Of a stretch of DNA of 64,000 nt, positions 43,380 through 53,689 are shown in pieces. How positions within the stretch are numbered: the first letter of the stretch is position 1; every line of letters starts with the position of its first letter. The DNA comes from Okapia johnstoni (lineage: Eukaryota; Chordata; Mammalia; Artiodactyla; Giraffidae), in contig CM044310.1 in the NCBI GenBank assembly GCA_024291935.2, forward strand, positions 85,372,713 through 85,436,712, in the 5' to 3' direction. The notes below the pieces were generated by a model. It did not search any database. It was not told the DNA's origin and saw nothing but the letters and a program-made list of their open reading frames with translations. The translations under genes were made by a program, and so were the position numbers.

Positions 43380-43575
43380 AGCAGGAAGTGCTTTAGTTGG
43401 ACCTGTAACTTACCACCTCTCTGACCTTACGCAGATTGTTTACCTTCTCTGGGCTTTGGTTCTCTCCTTTCTTAAAATTAAGATGATGATACCCTTTTCA
43501 TATCCTGTGCCAGGTAAAATGAAGTGAGAACTCTTCAAAATGCCTTTACTTATTTTCAAAGCTCCAATAAATGTA
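43380..43575 (+). mobile_element. MIR SINE
   Basis: 'tgtaacttaccacctctctg', 'accttacgcagattgtttac', 'cttctctgggctttggttct' and 'gaactcttcaaaatgccttt' follow the MIR order with strong decay. Confidence 0.7.
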
Positions 43576-43802
43576 AGATATTGTTTATAATTAGTTAAGA
43601 AAGCTAAGAGGATTTTTCTTTATTGATTCAAAAGATGAGTTGTGGAAATTTTAGAGGCTGAATTAACATAGTCCCTGACTGCTGTCGGGGACAGTCCCGG
43701 ACTGTTTTAAAGCCACTCATCAAATACTTTCACTTAATTGTTCTGCCCTTATTTAAGCCCACTTGTATGTCTGCATTTAGTTGCAGGAAACAGAAATTAG
43801 GT

Positions 43803-44040
43803 AAGATAGGGAAATGTGTTGTTATTTAGTCGCTAAGCTGTGTCTGACTCTTTGTGACCCTATAGACTGTAGCCCGCCAGGCTCCTCTGTCCGTGGGATT
43901 TCCCAGGCAAGAATACTGGGGTGGGTTGCCATTTCCTTCTCCAGGGGATCTTCCCGTCCCAGGGATAGAACCTGTGTCTCCTGCTTTGGCAGGCGGGTTC
44001 TTTATCACTGAGCCAGTGGGGAAGCCCAAGACAGGGAAAT
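43803..44040 (-). mobile_element. Bov-tA SINE with 13-bp TSD
   Basis: aagatagggaaat (43803-43815) and aagacagggaaat (44028-44040), one mismatch, flank a complete minus-strand copy (tail 'gttgttatttagtcgctaag', head 'gagccagtggggaagccc'). Confidence 0.96.
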
Positions 44041-44560
44041 AGATTCTTACAGAGTCATTGAGAGGACCAGAGAAATGGAAGCTGAGCCTCTGTAGGTGGG
44101 CTTCTGAAACAGACTGGCCTGCCAGGTGGACTGCTAATCCGTCATACTCAAGACGGCAAGGGATCAGGAAGCCATTACTAGAATGTTCACTGTTTTAAGA
44201 ACATACAGGCTGTGGTTTCTATCTGGGAACAAAAAGGTTACAACTGGCCTTGGATAACACCAAAGTTATTGGCCAGATCCTGGAATGTTGCTGCAGAAAT
44301 CCTTTAATCTTTCCATAACTGTGTTGCCTACAGAAAAAGTCGGAACTGCAAGAGGATGGCCTCCATTGGACTTCTGCCTTCTACATTTCACACGGAGCCT
44401 TGTAATTGGTAAAACCATACCCTCACCTAGAACCCTAGCCACGAAGGGCTCTGGGAAATGTACTTTTTAGCTTTCCATCCTCTGCAGCATTGGAAGACAC
44501 CGTGATAGGATTGGAGGGCTGCTGAGTGCCAGTCCATCACATCCATACCCCCGTCTCTCA
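44041..44560. other. Unassigned unique sequence
   Basis: No repeat recognised; the 61-codon frame at 44285-44470 lacks known features. Confidence 0.45.
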
Positions 44561-45240
44561 GTATGTTTTAAATGTCTTATCTTTACCTCCAAATCAGTAT
44601 TTCATTTATAGCCTAGCACAGCAAGAAGCTTAGTAGACCTTCAGTAGATGGGCTGTTAATGACCTTGACTTCTTTATTTCTGTGTAAGATCTTCCCACCT
44701 GTTTTTACACTCTTGGTACCAGATTAGGTTCTAGATTTATCTACCTCGATGTAGCTTTTGATGCTTTTTCATTTCCATCGCCATCTTCTTGTTCAAGCTC
44801 AGCCCTTGTCTGTCTGTGCTTCTCAGTCTCCTTATCTGCCCTCCTCTCCCTCAGCCTCTAGGCTTGGGTTCTTATAACTAGACCGTATTATTAATAAATA
44901 GCTTAGTGTTTAAAAAACAAAACAGCAAATAAAATAGCACACTTCCATTGTGCTCCTGTCCTTCTCAAAAGCCTTTTGTGGCCCCTCATGACATGTGGGA
45001 TAGACTCTAGACTACTTACCTGAACTTTCAGAATCTTCCATAATCTGAGTAAAATCAAACATTCTAATGTCATCTTCCATTTCCGCCCGTTGAAATGGCA
45101 TCTTAGCCAAAAGGTCCGATTACTGGTGTCTGAGAAGAGCCTGCCCTTTACTAATCTTTCAGCATTCTTACGCCTTACTACCTGTGTTTAATTTTCTACT
45201 TTCTTCTTCCCATCTTTTTCATGCCCTTGGTCATATTGGT
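44561..45240 (+). mobile_element. Possible L2 LINE remnant
   Basis: Pyrimidine-rich sequence with L2-like pieces ('tagcctagcacagcaagaag', 'gtgggatagactctagacta', 'cttacctgaactttcagaat'). The resemblance is weak and the order imperfect. Confidence 0.35.
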
Positions 45241-45292
45241 ACGTATTTTTTTATTTTTATCTTGTCCTTTCTTCACACTCACACACCATTGT

Positions 45293-45423
45293 TTTATGCG
45301 GGCCTTTTTTTTTTTTTTTTAACCTGTATTGTTAGTTTTCTTTTGTGACCATATATGTTTATGCGGGCCTTTTTTTTTTTTTTTTTTACCTGTATTGTTA
45401 GTTTTCTTTTGTGACCATATATG
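45293..45423. repeat. 65-bp head-to-tail tandem duplication
   Basis: Unit 1 is 45293-45357 and unit 2 is 45358-45423. Each starts tttatgcgggcc, continues with a T run (16, then 18), then cctgtattgttagttttct and ends ccatatatg. Outside the T run and its junction the units are identical, so the duplication is recent. A (CT)n tract follows to 45439. Confidence 0.97.
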
Positions 45424-45425
45424 TT

Positions 45426-45984
45426 CTCTCTCTCTCTCTTTTTTTTTTTTTCCACGTAGACAGTATAAATATTTGTTATGGATTGATTGACTTGTTGATT
45501 CTTCATGGTTTAGACATTTACTTGCTTGGTACAGGGGGATGGGGAAGGGTTAGTGTGGGGGCTGAAGCCATGTCTAGCTGTGTGATTTTGTCCTTTTGAT
45601 TTCTTGTGAAAGGACAAATTAACTATTTGCTTTGAGCAAGCTAATGCCGTGTTTTGTGGATTTAATGTTTGAAAAGGGCCCTTGGCTCGAAAGCCCTGGG
45701 GCTGAACTCCTTCCCCCTGTTTGCCAGGCTGGATGAGCTCCATGTCTGTACTGCTGCATCGCAGTTTGCTTAAGAGGGGGTTGTGAAATAGCGATGGAAT
45801 TTGTCTGTGGTTTCTTGCCAGGGAGGAGGAGGAAGAAAGGATTTGGAGTAAATCAGACATGCAAATTAGCAAGGCCCATGGGCCTTAAGTAAATTGCACA
45901 ATAGAGTCCAAAGAAATTCAGTTTGTCTTCTTTTCTGCTTTTCATTTGTGTAGGATGTGTGTGAAAAAGTGCAGCTATTCTATA
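45426..45984. other. Unassigned unique sequence
   Basis: After a CT and T11 tract no repeat is recognised. The 120-codon minus frame at 45510-45872 has no domain I know. Confidence 0.45.
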
Positions 45985-46037
45985 TTTGATCTAAGCCAAA
46001 ATTCTCAACTTATTGGCTTCAGGAGCCTTTTTAGACT

Positions 46038-46542
46038 TACACAGTCGACCCTCAGTATCTGTAGGGGGTTGGTTCCAGGGCCCCCTACAGATACCAAAAT
46101 CCAAGTCCTTTATATAAAACGGGGTAGGTTTTATATATAACCTACACACATCCTCCTATATACTTTAAATCCTCTGTAGATTACTTATAATACCTTATAC
46201 AGTGTAAATGCTATGTAAATACTTGTTAAGTGAGTGAGTGAAAGTCGCTCAATTGTGACTGACTCTATACAGTCCATGGAATTCTCCAGGCCGGAAAACT
46301 GGAGTGGGTAGCCATTTCCTTCTTCAGGAGATCTTTCCAACCCAGGGATCGAACCTAGGTCTCCCACATTGCAGGAGGATTCTTTACCAGCTAAGCCACC
46401 AGGGAAGCCCTTGGCATGTGGTAAATACAAATTTTGCTTTTTGGGTCTATCTGGAATTTTTCCCCCCGAGTTTTTTTGATCTGTGATTGGTTGAATCCAC
46501 AGATGCAGAACCCATAGATACAGAGGGCTGACTCGACTGCTA
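46038..46542 (+). mobile_element. Tigger-type (TcMar) DNA element with TA TSD
   Basis: Left terminus 'cacagtcgaccctcagtatc' and right terminus 'gagggctgactcgactgc' are inverted repeats, flanked by ta at 46038-46039 and 46541-46542. The interior includes 'ttggttccagggccccctac' and 'ggttgaatccacagatgcag'. Non-autonomous. A Bov-tA is inserted in its middle. Confidence 0.85.
46229..46411 (-). mobile_element. Bov-tA SINE inside the Tigger-type element
   Basis: Minus-strand copy with the 'gtgaaagtcgctcaattgtg' tail side and head 'agccaccagggaagcccttg'. It carries the short-body variant with 'actgactctatacagtccat'. The flanks share 'taaatac', a possible partial TSD. Confidence 0.94.
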
Positions 46543-47040
46543 AAAGTTATTGAGGACCCCCCAAAGCTTTTATATATATTGATATGTTAGGAACTAAAAT
46601 TGAGAAATTTAGAAATATTCATTAATTTTTGAAAAGATGTTTGCCAAATTGCAAAATCTGACTAAGCATGTTTTGTGTGTCAGTTGTTTTCTCAAGTAAA
46701 AATGATGTTCTGTGAAAAAATTGGCTAGTTTCGTCCACAACTCAAATAATCAAACAAGGACTTTTCTTTGAAACAGCCATCTTACTTTGAAGTGCTTTAA
46801 GTAAACTTCTCATTTTGACACACAGAATACTAAAAAGACAGCTTACTTACTTACTTTCAAGATTTAATAAAGTTAATCATTTTTACTGCTTTATCAGGGG
46901 CATTCTCAAGTGAAACGAAATTTTTTCTTTTTTCTCTTTTTACTGGACTGTATGATGTAAAGAACACAGTGACTGATAGTGCATTTTTGTGCTCTTGGCT
47001 TGGTTTGTGCCCACAGTACCTGAAACATCACCCACCATTC

Positions 47041-48189
47041 TTTTGAACCATCGGTGCAAGTGTCAACACAGTGAAAAAAGCAAATGATAGTATTATGAAA
47101 ATAGTATTGATCTTGCAGATCTTTTGTTGAACCATTGTGCTAGAGCAATTAGGAAGACTGGAATGGTTAAAAATTCAAAGAATGGAATAAGAGTTTTATG
47201 AGTTTTAACTTCAAGGCTGATTTCTTCTTCACTCCGGAGTTTTGCCTGAGTGAGGCAATGCAGAGAAGAAAATTTCTTTCCTCTTTTGTGCTTGCTCTCA
47301 GCTGAGGGTTTCATTCCTCGGGCTTGAGCTTTTTGAGTTTAGGAAGCACAGAGAGAGTCTCTATTTTTGGTAGTTATTAATATTTACCTTAGGTCAGTTG
47401 ATGGTGGTTTTTGTTATAAGAAAAGAATACATAAGTGCTATTTTTGAGTTGAGTTCACCATAGGCCTGCCTGTTTGGGACATTTTTGAGGGATTCTCTAA
47501 AAAGAACATATTTTGGACAACATGTGAAAATTATTTCAGTCAGTTGGCCTCATTGACAAGCTTCTGATTGTTTTATTAGTTAGCTTGTTTGCCTCTTTCT
47601 TTTTTTTTTTATATACTTGGAAGGTAATCTTTCTGTTTCTTGAATTGCTATCAGGCTGTCAGATCTCCCGTAGTATCATCCCATCGCTGGGGTGAATGTA
47701 ACCTGTACTTGAGACAGCAATGAACTGATCCTGTAAGAGAAGAATCCCAATTTTCCAGTTTCTTTCTTTCTTTTTTTTTTTTTTAACTTCTTGGGTGGTT
47801 GGGGCACATTATTGAGACAATTATTACATTTACTCAAGAGTTTGTCTTTTCTATTAAAAAAAAATTCCATCTAAGTGCCTCACGGTGAAGAGGAGGAGAT
47901 TGTGTAACTGGAGTCTCCTCTTAACTGGTCTTTATTGTTGAAGAAGACTGGCTCCTTTGTGTCTCAGCTTGGCACACAGGAACGGTTTTAATTTAACAGT
48001 CCAGCTCCTTTAATAGATCAATTCTCCATTGTGTTTTGAACTTGTTGCATTCCCAGGGTACTCTCTGAGCTATGGGCTTCTTTGGAGAAATTGGTCGGGG
48101 GGAGGTGTCAGGGAGGCTTAGTCACTTGGGGTATGATTTATGGTTTAAGCCCAAGCCTCTTTCCTTACTGTTAGACAGGGAAGGTAATT
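47041..48189. other. Unassigned sequence with T-rich patches
   Basis: The first 300 bp may still be the old DNA element. T-rich runs lie at about 47600-47610 and 47771-47784. No gene is recognised; the 73-codon minus frame at 47093-47314 has no known domain. Confidence 0.4.
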
Positions 48190-48275
48190 AACATATGTAA
48201 ATAGCTGCTGTGTGTCAGACACTCTACTAGATATTCTGCTCATCCTCATCTAATCCTCATGGCATGTCTCTGATA
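48190..48275 (-). mobile_element. MIR SINE fragment
   Basis: 'gctgctgtgtgtcagacact', 'ctactagatattctgctcat' and 'ctaatcctcatggca' follow the reverse MIR start. Confidence 0.6.
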
Positions 48276-48328
48276 CATTCGGAGCCTGTACACTTTCTCC
48301 CACCTCTGTTACTTCAAGTCATCGTTTC

Positions 48329-48479
48329 TCTTTTTTTAAAAAAAAAAAAAATTTATTTATTTGCCTGTACTGGGTCTTAGTTGCAGCATGTGGGATCTAG
48401 TCCCCTGACCAGGGATCAAACCCGGGCCCCCTGCATTGGGAGCGTGGAGTCTCAGTCACTGGACCACCAGGGAAGTCCA
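48329..48479 (-). mobile_element. CHR SINE, short form
   Basis: A T/A-rich tail, 'actgggtcttagttgcagca', 'ctgaccagggatcaaacccg' and the head 'tggaccaccagggaagtcc'. Confidence 0.9.
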
Positions 48480-48535
48480 CATCATTTATCTCTTGATTGG
48501 ACTTGCTTACCCCCAAATTGGTCTCCCCACTTAAA

Positions 48536-48823
48536 TTAAAAAAAAATTTTTTTTTTAAGTTTTAATTTATTTGGCTGCTTTGGGTCTTAGTTGCAGCATG
48601 CAGGATCTTTTGTTGTGCCTCCCAGGCTCTTTGTTGCTGTGTGTGGGCTTCTCTCTAGTTGTGGCGTGCAGGCTCTAGGGCAGTAGTAGTTGCATTGCAC
48701 CGGCTTAGTTGCCCTCATTCTAGTAACTAACACCCTGCCCCCCCACCCCCAGCCCAGGGATCGAACTTACCTCCTCTGCGTGGGAAGACAGATTTTTAAA
48801 ACCCCTGGACCACCAAGGAAGCC
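48536..48823 (-). mobile_element. CHR SINE, long form
   Basis: Second CHR in the same orientation, 56 bp downstream: 'tttgggtcttagttgcagca', 'gtgggcttctctctagttgt', 'agcccagggatcgaacttac' and head 'ggaccaccaaggaagcccc'. A C-rich insertion (48737-48752) lies near the head. Confidence 0.9.
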
Positions 48824-48839
48824 CCTCTTCACTTCAACT

Positions 48840-49260
48840 TTGCACAGCCCTCTCCTTATCATAGTCCATTTCCCACACATCAGTTGGTCTCAGACTTTAA
48901 AAATGTACATCGAGTTGTGTCCCCTCCCTACTTAAAGCCCCTCCGTGATTGTTTGTCACACAGAGTGAAATCCTGTGTTCTGGCTGACCATGCTGCACGT
49001 GATTGGGCTTCTGCCCACTCCCCAGACTTGTCCACTGTGCTGAGAACTGCTGGGCTTCTTTCTGTCCCAGGCTGGTCTTCCTCAGGGCATTTGTACCAGC
49101 TGTTCTTCCTGCCTGGAACTCTCCCTTTAGATCTTTACTCTGAGCCTGGCTGCTGCTTCTTGTGATTTGTATCTTACCTCAAATGACACCTGCTCAGTGG
49201 AGCCTCTCCGGCCAGTCAAGCTGCAGCAGTCTTCCTCTGTTTGTGTCATTCATTTTATTT
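48840..49260 (+). mobile_element. L2 LINE, C-terminal ORF region
   Basis: 'ctacttaaagcccctccgtg', 'gtgaaatcctgtgttctggc', 'gtaccagctgttcttcctgc', 'ctggaactctccctttagat' and 'ctcaaatgacacctgctcag' are in L2 order. The frame is broken. Confidence 0.78.
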
Positions 49261-49267
49261 GTGTTAA

Positions 49268-49491
49268 TTTACTTGGTGCAGGTGATGAGTGAGGTTCTAC
49301 TGTCAGATGGTCTGGGTTTCCGTCTTGGTCGGCCCTGCCCCTCACCAGCTGTGTGACTTTGGGCAAGTTATTTAACCTTTTGGGCCTTTAGTTTTCTCCT
49401 CCAGAAAATGGATATCATAATTTTATGTTGCTCCATTATGAGAATACAGTAAATCAAGACTTATAATAGTTTCTGACACATTGTATACATT
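49268..49491 (+). mobile_element. MIR SINE
   Basis: 'agctgtgtgactttgggcaa', 'gttatttaaccttttgggcc', 'ccagaaaatggatatcataa' and 'tttctgacacattgtataca' give a clear MIR, ending at the left TSD of the next BovB insertion. Confidence 0.9.
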
Positions 49492-49861
49492 CAAGAACCA
49501 TTGTTGTTGTTCAGTTGCTAAATTGTGTCTGACTCTTTGTGACCCCATGGACTGCAGCACTCCAGGCTTCCGTGTCCTTCACTGTATCCCGGAGCTTGCT
49601 CAAGCTCATGTCCATTGAGTCAGGGATGCCATCCAACCATCTCATCCTCTGTTGCCCTCTTCTCCCCCCCTTTTTTTTTTTAATTAATTTATTTTTTAAT
49701 TGAAGGCTAATTCTGTCAAACATCAACATGAATCAGCCATAGCCCTCTTCTCCTCTTGCCTTCAATTTTTCTCAGCATCAAGGTCTTTTCCAATGAGTCG
49801 GCTTTTCGCATCATGTGGCCAAAGGAAACCCCATGAGTACAATGAAAAGGCAAGAACCATT
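49492..49861 (-). mobile_element. BovB LINE 3' end with exact 11-bp TSD, split by L1
   Basis: caagaaccatt at 49492-49502 and 49851-49861 bounds the insertion. Left piece: 'gttgttgttcagttgctaaa' to 'catctcatcctctgttgccc'. Right piece: 'cttgccttcaatttttctca' and 'ttttccaatgagtcggcttt'. An L1 end separates them. Confidence 0.95.
49654..49753 (-). mobile_element. L1 3' end inside BovB, exact 12-bp TSD
   Basis: gccctcttctcc at 49654-49665 and 49742-49753 flanks a stub of about 76 bp: C and T runs, 'attaatttattttttaattg', 'gaaggctaattctgtcaaac', 'atcaacatgaatcagccat'. It is a minimal L1 insertion. Confidence 0.95.
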
Positions 49862-49873
49862 AGCTATGATTTT

Positions 49874-50125
49874 ATTAATGTGATCTCTTGTTGCTGTTGT
49901 CGTTTAGTTGCTGTCATGTCTGACTCTTTGCGACCCCATGGACTGGAGCCAAACAGGCTTCTCTGTCCATGGGATTTCCCAGGCAAGAATATTTAAGTGA
50001 GTTGCCATTTTTTTCTCTGGAGAATCTTCCTGACCCAGGGTTTGAGCCTATGTCTCCTGTGGCTTCTGCATTGGCAGGCAGATTCTGTACCACTGCGCCA
50101 CCTGAAAAGCCCCATTAATGTGATC
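49874..50125 (-). mobile_element. Bov-tA SINE with exact 12-bp TSD
   Basis: attaatgtgatc at 49874-49885 and 50114-50125 is exact. Minus-strand SINE with a gttgctgttgtcgtttagtt tail side and a diverged head 'gcgccacctgaaaagcccc'. Confidence 0.96.
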
Positions 50126-50329
50126 AGTGTTATGAAAATTATTTTATATTTTTTTACTTATTTATTTGGCTATTTTAGTCTTACACTGAGCGTATAAGCT
50201 TTATGAAGAAAGGAACTTTAGCTGTTACATTAAAAAATGTACCCCTAGGGCCTGGAACAGTGGCACAAATCAGCACTCACTAAAAATCTGTTGATTTTTA
50301 AAATCTGAAAATCCTTATCCCTGTTTTCC
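50126..50329. other. Unassigned AT-rich sequence
   Basis: Possible L2/MIR tail scraps ('gcctggaacagtggcacaaa'), nothing firm. Confidence 0.35.
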
Positions 50330-50582
50330 TTTTTTAAAAATATTTATTTGTTTGACTTCATTGGGTCTTAGTTGTGGCATGTAGGATCTTTGTTGCATCA
50401 TGCAGGATCTTTCATTGCTGTGCACAGCCTGTTCAGTTGTGGCTTGTGGGCTCAGTTGTTGTGGCATGTTGCGGCTTAGTTGCTCCAGGCACGTGGGATC
50501 TTAGTTCCCCGACTAGGGATCGAACCCGTGTCCCCTGTATTGCAAGGTAGATTCTTAACCACTGGACCATCAGGGAAGTCCC
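50330..50582 (-). mobile_element. CHR SINE, long form
   Basis: 'cattgggtcttagttgtggc', 'atgcaggatctttcattgct', 'cccgactagggatcgaaccc' and head 'ctggaccatcagggaagtcc'. Confidence 0.92.
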
Positions 50583-50696
50583 TTTTCCTATTTTACAAAT
50601 TGTATAATCAGGGTTCTGCCAGGTAAAATAACTTACACAAGGTTACACAGTTTCTAAACAGCAGTCCTAGGTTTGAGGCTAACTCCAGGTTCCCAG
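50583..50696 (-). mobile_element. MIR SINE fragment
   Basis: 'attttacaaattgtataatc', 'aaaataacttacacaaggtt', 'acacagtttctaaacagcag' in reverse MIR order, cut on the right by a Bov-tA. Confidence 0.75.
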
Positions 50697-50816
50697 GGCT
50701 TCCCAGGTGGCTCAGTGGTAAAGAATCCACCTGCCAATGCAGGAGATGAAGGAGACATGGGTTTGATCTCTGGGTCGGAAGGTCCTCTGGAGAAGGAAAT
50801 GGCAACCCACTCCGGT
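50697..50816 (+). mobile_element. Bov-tA SINE, 3'-truncated
   Basis: Complete head ('gggcttcccaggtggctcag') and the start of the body. It stops after 'aatggcaacccactccggt', losing about 90 bp, probably by later deletion since Bov-tA insertions normally keep their 3' end. Confidence 0.93.
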
Positions 50817-51379
50817 CCATTACACAAAAATACAGAAGTGTATATTTCTTTCCTCCAAAGTGTGTCATGTTTGACACATGATTTTCAGGTTGCCTTTTTA
50901 TATAAATGCATTCTGATATTTCTCATGAAATGAATACAACCATTTCTGTGAATATGAAAGGTCAAGGCCAAGAGTTAAACTCAGAGGGAAGTTCAGAAAG
51001 TGAGATGTATGCAAACCCACCGAATTCAAGGGGTGGGGAGAAGTTACCCAAATCCTGTCTTGGGGATGTGTAAGACAGTGACCAGGATTGGACTGCCTGG
51101 GGAAATTCATGTGCTTTGACTCCTTCAGGGGAAAAAAATGTCTAAAGTCATAAACCCCTATTTTGGGCTCTTGTACTTCTGTCATCTTAGTCTGGTGAAG
51201 TGGAGACAGAAGTTGAGAAATGGCTGTATTGGCATCTGCAGCTTCTAGGAAATAGTGGGCTTGACTCTGATTTTGCCCCTGACAGCATATGACAACGGTT
51301 CTTGGTCCATGGGGCTTCACTGACTCATTCTTTTAAGCAGCCTTTTTCTGTTTGTTTGTTTGGTAAGCTATGCAAATAG
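50817..51379. other. Unassigned unique sequence
   Basis: It holds the longest frame I could not explain by a repeat, 140 codons on the minus strand (50898-51320). It has no domain, signal peptide or membrane segment I recognise. Confidence 0.45.
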
Positions 51380-51560
51380 TGTGAGAGTGCATGACACGCA
51401 GGGAAAAATACAGACTTTGGAGATGGGCAGATCAAGGTTCACATTTCTGCTCGGCCACTTCTAGGCTGCCTCTTGGCACGTTAACTTCTCTAAACCTCTG
51501 TTTCTTTGTTTATATAATGGGGATTCGCACGACAAGTCAAAGAGAGACCCTGCCTCAAGC
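51380..51560 (+). mobile_element. MIR SINE
   Basis: 'agatcaaggttcacatttct', 'gctcggccacttctaggctg', 'taacttctctaaacctctgt' and 'tatataatggggattcgcac' give the MIR order. Confidence 0.82.
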
Positions 51561-52169
51561 ATCTTGTGTCATGTCTCCAATTTGGATCATCAGCCCTTTT
51601 GAGAATTTAATAAAAGCTATGGATTCTCTTCTTAGAAATGTGCCCATACACCCCAAATTTGGCATTTAATTTCATGGGGTTCATGGAGCCTTTGAAACCC
51701 TGGCTAAGCATCTCTGCACTGGGATCAGGATCCTAATGGTTATGGGAAGAGCCTGTGTGTGTGTGTGTTTTCCTTAGGAACTGGACCAGTGCTTCCTGCA
51801 GCTTCTTATTAATGTTTGTTGAATGAGGGAATTCAACTAATTTCTGGATTCCTTAATCACCTTGAACTTGGTATTTGGTTTCCTTCGCCCTCGGGCCGTG
51901 ACAGTGCCAGCTTCATAACTTTGTCCGGGCATGCCAGTAGTTATTGCACTGTGGCAATAAATACCCGAGGCTGTGGTTTTGCCTTAGGTAAACCGTAGAG
52001 GTGGGCTCAGGAAACGCTTGGAAAATATTTGGTTTATAATAGCACGTAAATGTCACGAGCCAGCCCTTGTGGGATGGTACCTGAAAGTATTTGGACACTA
52101 GATTGGGCCTGACCATCACAGTATGTGAAATTTTGCTCGTACATCTTTACTAGTGGAAAATATTAATAA
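51561..52169. other. Unassigned unique sequence
   Basis: No named repeat; a short (TG)6 run at 51757-51769. No gene is recognised. Confidence 0.45.
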
Positions 52170-52290
52170 AATCCTAGGGCCAGAAAGTCTTAGAGACAAT
52201 TTCCTCTAATTTCTCCTGATGGGTTGAATGATTTGTCCAAGGTCACTCAACTGGTGTGGTGGCAGAGGTCAGGGCATGTAACTCTCCATC
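52170..52290 (-). mobile_element. MIR SINE fragment
   Basis: 'ctgatgggttgaatgatttg', 'tccaaggtcactcaactggt', 'gtggcagaggtcagggcatg' in reverse MIR order. Confidence 0.72.
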
Positions 52291-52644
52291 TAAATTCCCC
52301 CTCTAGGGCTTCCCTGGGGGTACAGTGAATAGGAATCCACCTGCCAATGTGGGGAACACAGGTTTGATCCCTGGTCTGGGAAGATCCCACATACCGTGGA
52401 GCACCTGGGCCCATGCCACACAACTGAGCCCATGCTCGAGAGCCCATGTGCTGCAACTACTGAACCCTGTGTGCCTGGAGCCCGTGCTCTACAACAAGAG
52501 AAGCCCCCATGATGAGAAGCGCGTGCACCCCAACTAAAGAGGAGCCCCTGCTGTCCACAATTAGAGAAAGCTCATGCACAGCAACAAAGCCCAGCACAGC
52601 CAAAAATAAAAATTAAGTTTTAAAAAAAATGTATAAATTCCTCC
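52291..52644 (+). mobile_element. CHR SINE, long form, with 11-bp TSD
   Basis: taaattccccc (52291-52301) and taaattcctcc (52634-52644), one mismatch, flank a full-length plus-strand copy: head 'agggcttccctgggggtaca', box-B-like 'aggtttgatccctggtct', repeated 'gagcccatg...ctgcaacta' body, and the 'aaagcccagcacagccaaaa' tail. Confidence 0.96.
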
Positions 52645-52905
52645 TGTACCCCTCATCAAGTGGGTATTCTTCACCTTCTCTGAAACCAGTACTTACCATT
52701 GACTTCTATGTGGTTTAAACAACCTTTGAGATTAAATGCAGCCATGTTAATGCTGAATAACAGCATTATGTGAAATTGGCTTATTTGTGAATGTTTATTT
52801 CCCTCCTGCTACCCCCAGATGTCAACCCCACATGCATAGGAATCTTCTCGATTTAATTCAATATCTTTAGACCCTTATATACATATTAGATATGTAATAA
52901 AAAGA
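52645..52905. other. Unassigned AT-rich sequence
   Basis: Nothing recognised. Confidence 0.35.
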
Positions 52906-53018
52906 ATTTTTTTTTTGACCATCCGCACAGCTTGTGGGATCTTAGTTCACTGACCAGGGATTAAACCTGTGTCCTCTGCAGTGGAATCAGGGAACATGTG
53001 GACGGCCAAGGAAGTCCA
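52906..53018 (-). mobile_element. CHR SINE, short and diverged
   Basis: T-rich tail, 'gcttgtgggatcttagttca', 'ctgaccagggattaaacctg' and a decayed head 'ggccaaggaagtcc'. Confidence 0.8.
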
Positions 53019-53134
53019 AAATTTTGGTTGAATGAACAAATGAGGTTTCTCTGATTGATAGTCCTTTGAATCATATCAAAAGAGTTGGGATTTCACCTCA
53101 TTTTCAACAGTAACTTAGCAAACATTGACTGAAC

Positions 53135-53225
53135 CTATTGTGATTCTGACACTATATCAGGCACAGAAATGAATGAGATATGGTGACTAGCTTCAAGAAG
53201 TTACAATCTAAATACAGAGATAACA
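53135..53225 (-). mobile_element. L2-like scrap
   Basis: 'ctattgtgattctgacacta', 'tatcaggcacagaaatgaat' and 'cttcaagaagttacaatcta' resemble the complement of the L2 3'UTR. Confidence 0.5.
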
Positions 53226-53444
53226 AAGTCAAGAACAGCAGACCAAATTTGGCTGGCAGTTTTTGTTTTTTTCCTTTTCCTAATGTAGTTTGAATGCATG
53301 CTCCATTATTTCCTGTGTCTTTTATTGACCTGCTTTGCTCATTAAACTGCCTGGCTTCTGATGGCATTTGAGTTCAGATTTTAGGTTCTGTTGATCGGTG
53401 GTTTCTAAGTATGGTCGATCATCACTTTATCTCAGAAACAATAC

Positions 53445-53689
53445 ACACACATGGGTGTACGTGTGCGTGCTAAGGTGCTTCAGTCGTGTCTATTTGCAAC
53501 TCTGGACCATATTCCACCAGGGTCCTCTATCCACAGGGATTCTCCAGGCAAGAATACTAGAGTGGGTTGCCATGCCCTCCTCCGGGGGTTCTTCGCGACT
53601 CAGGGATCGAACCCGCATCTCTTACGTCTCCTTTATTGGCCGGTGGGTTCTTTACCACCAGTGCCACCTGGGAAGCCCACACACATGGG
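53445..53689 (-). mobile_element. Bov-tA SINE with exact 11-bp TSD
   Basis: acacacatggg at 53445-53455 and 53679-53689 flanks a minus-strand copy with a gtgtacgtgtgcgtgctaag tail side and head 'agtgccacctgggaagccc'. Frames at 53398-53835 are SINE read-through on both strands. Confidence 0.95.

Larger units (their letters stand above)
45985..47040 (+). mobile_element. Ancient hAT-type (Charlie-like) remnant, split by Tigger
   Basis: The left piece ends 'caggagcctttttagactta'. The right piece starts 'taaaagttattgaggacccc' and continues 'aactaaaattgagaaattta'. Those pieces are contiguous in the old repeat I recognise. The right boundary is uncertain and no transposase frame remains. Confidence 0.5.

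Noticed and set aside
45294..45506. Lysine-rich frame with an internally repeated peptide
   Set aside because: It is the antisense translation of poly-T runs in the 65-bp tandem duplication.
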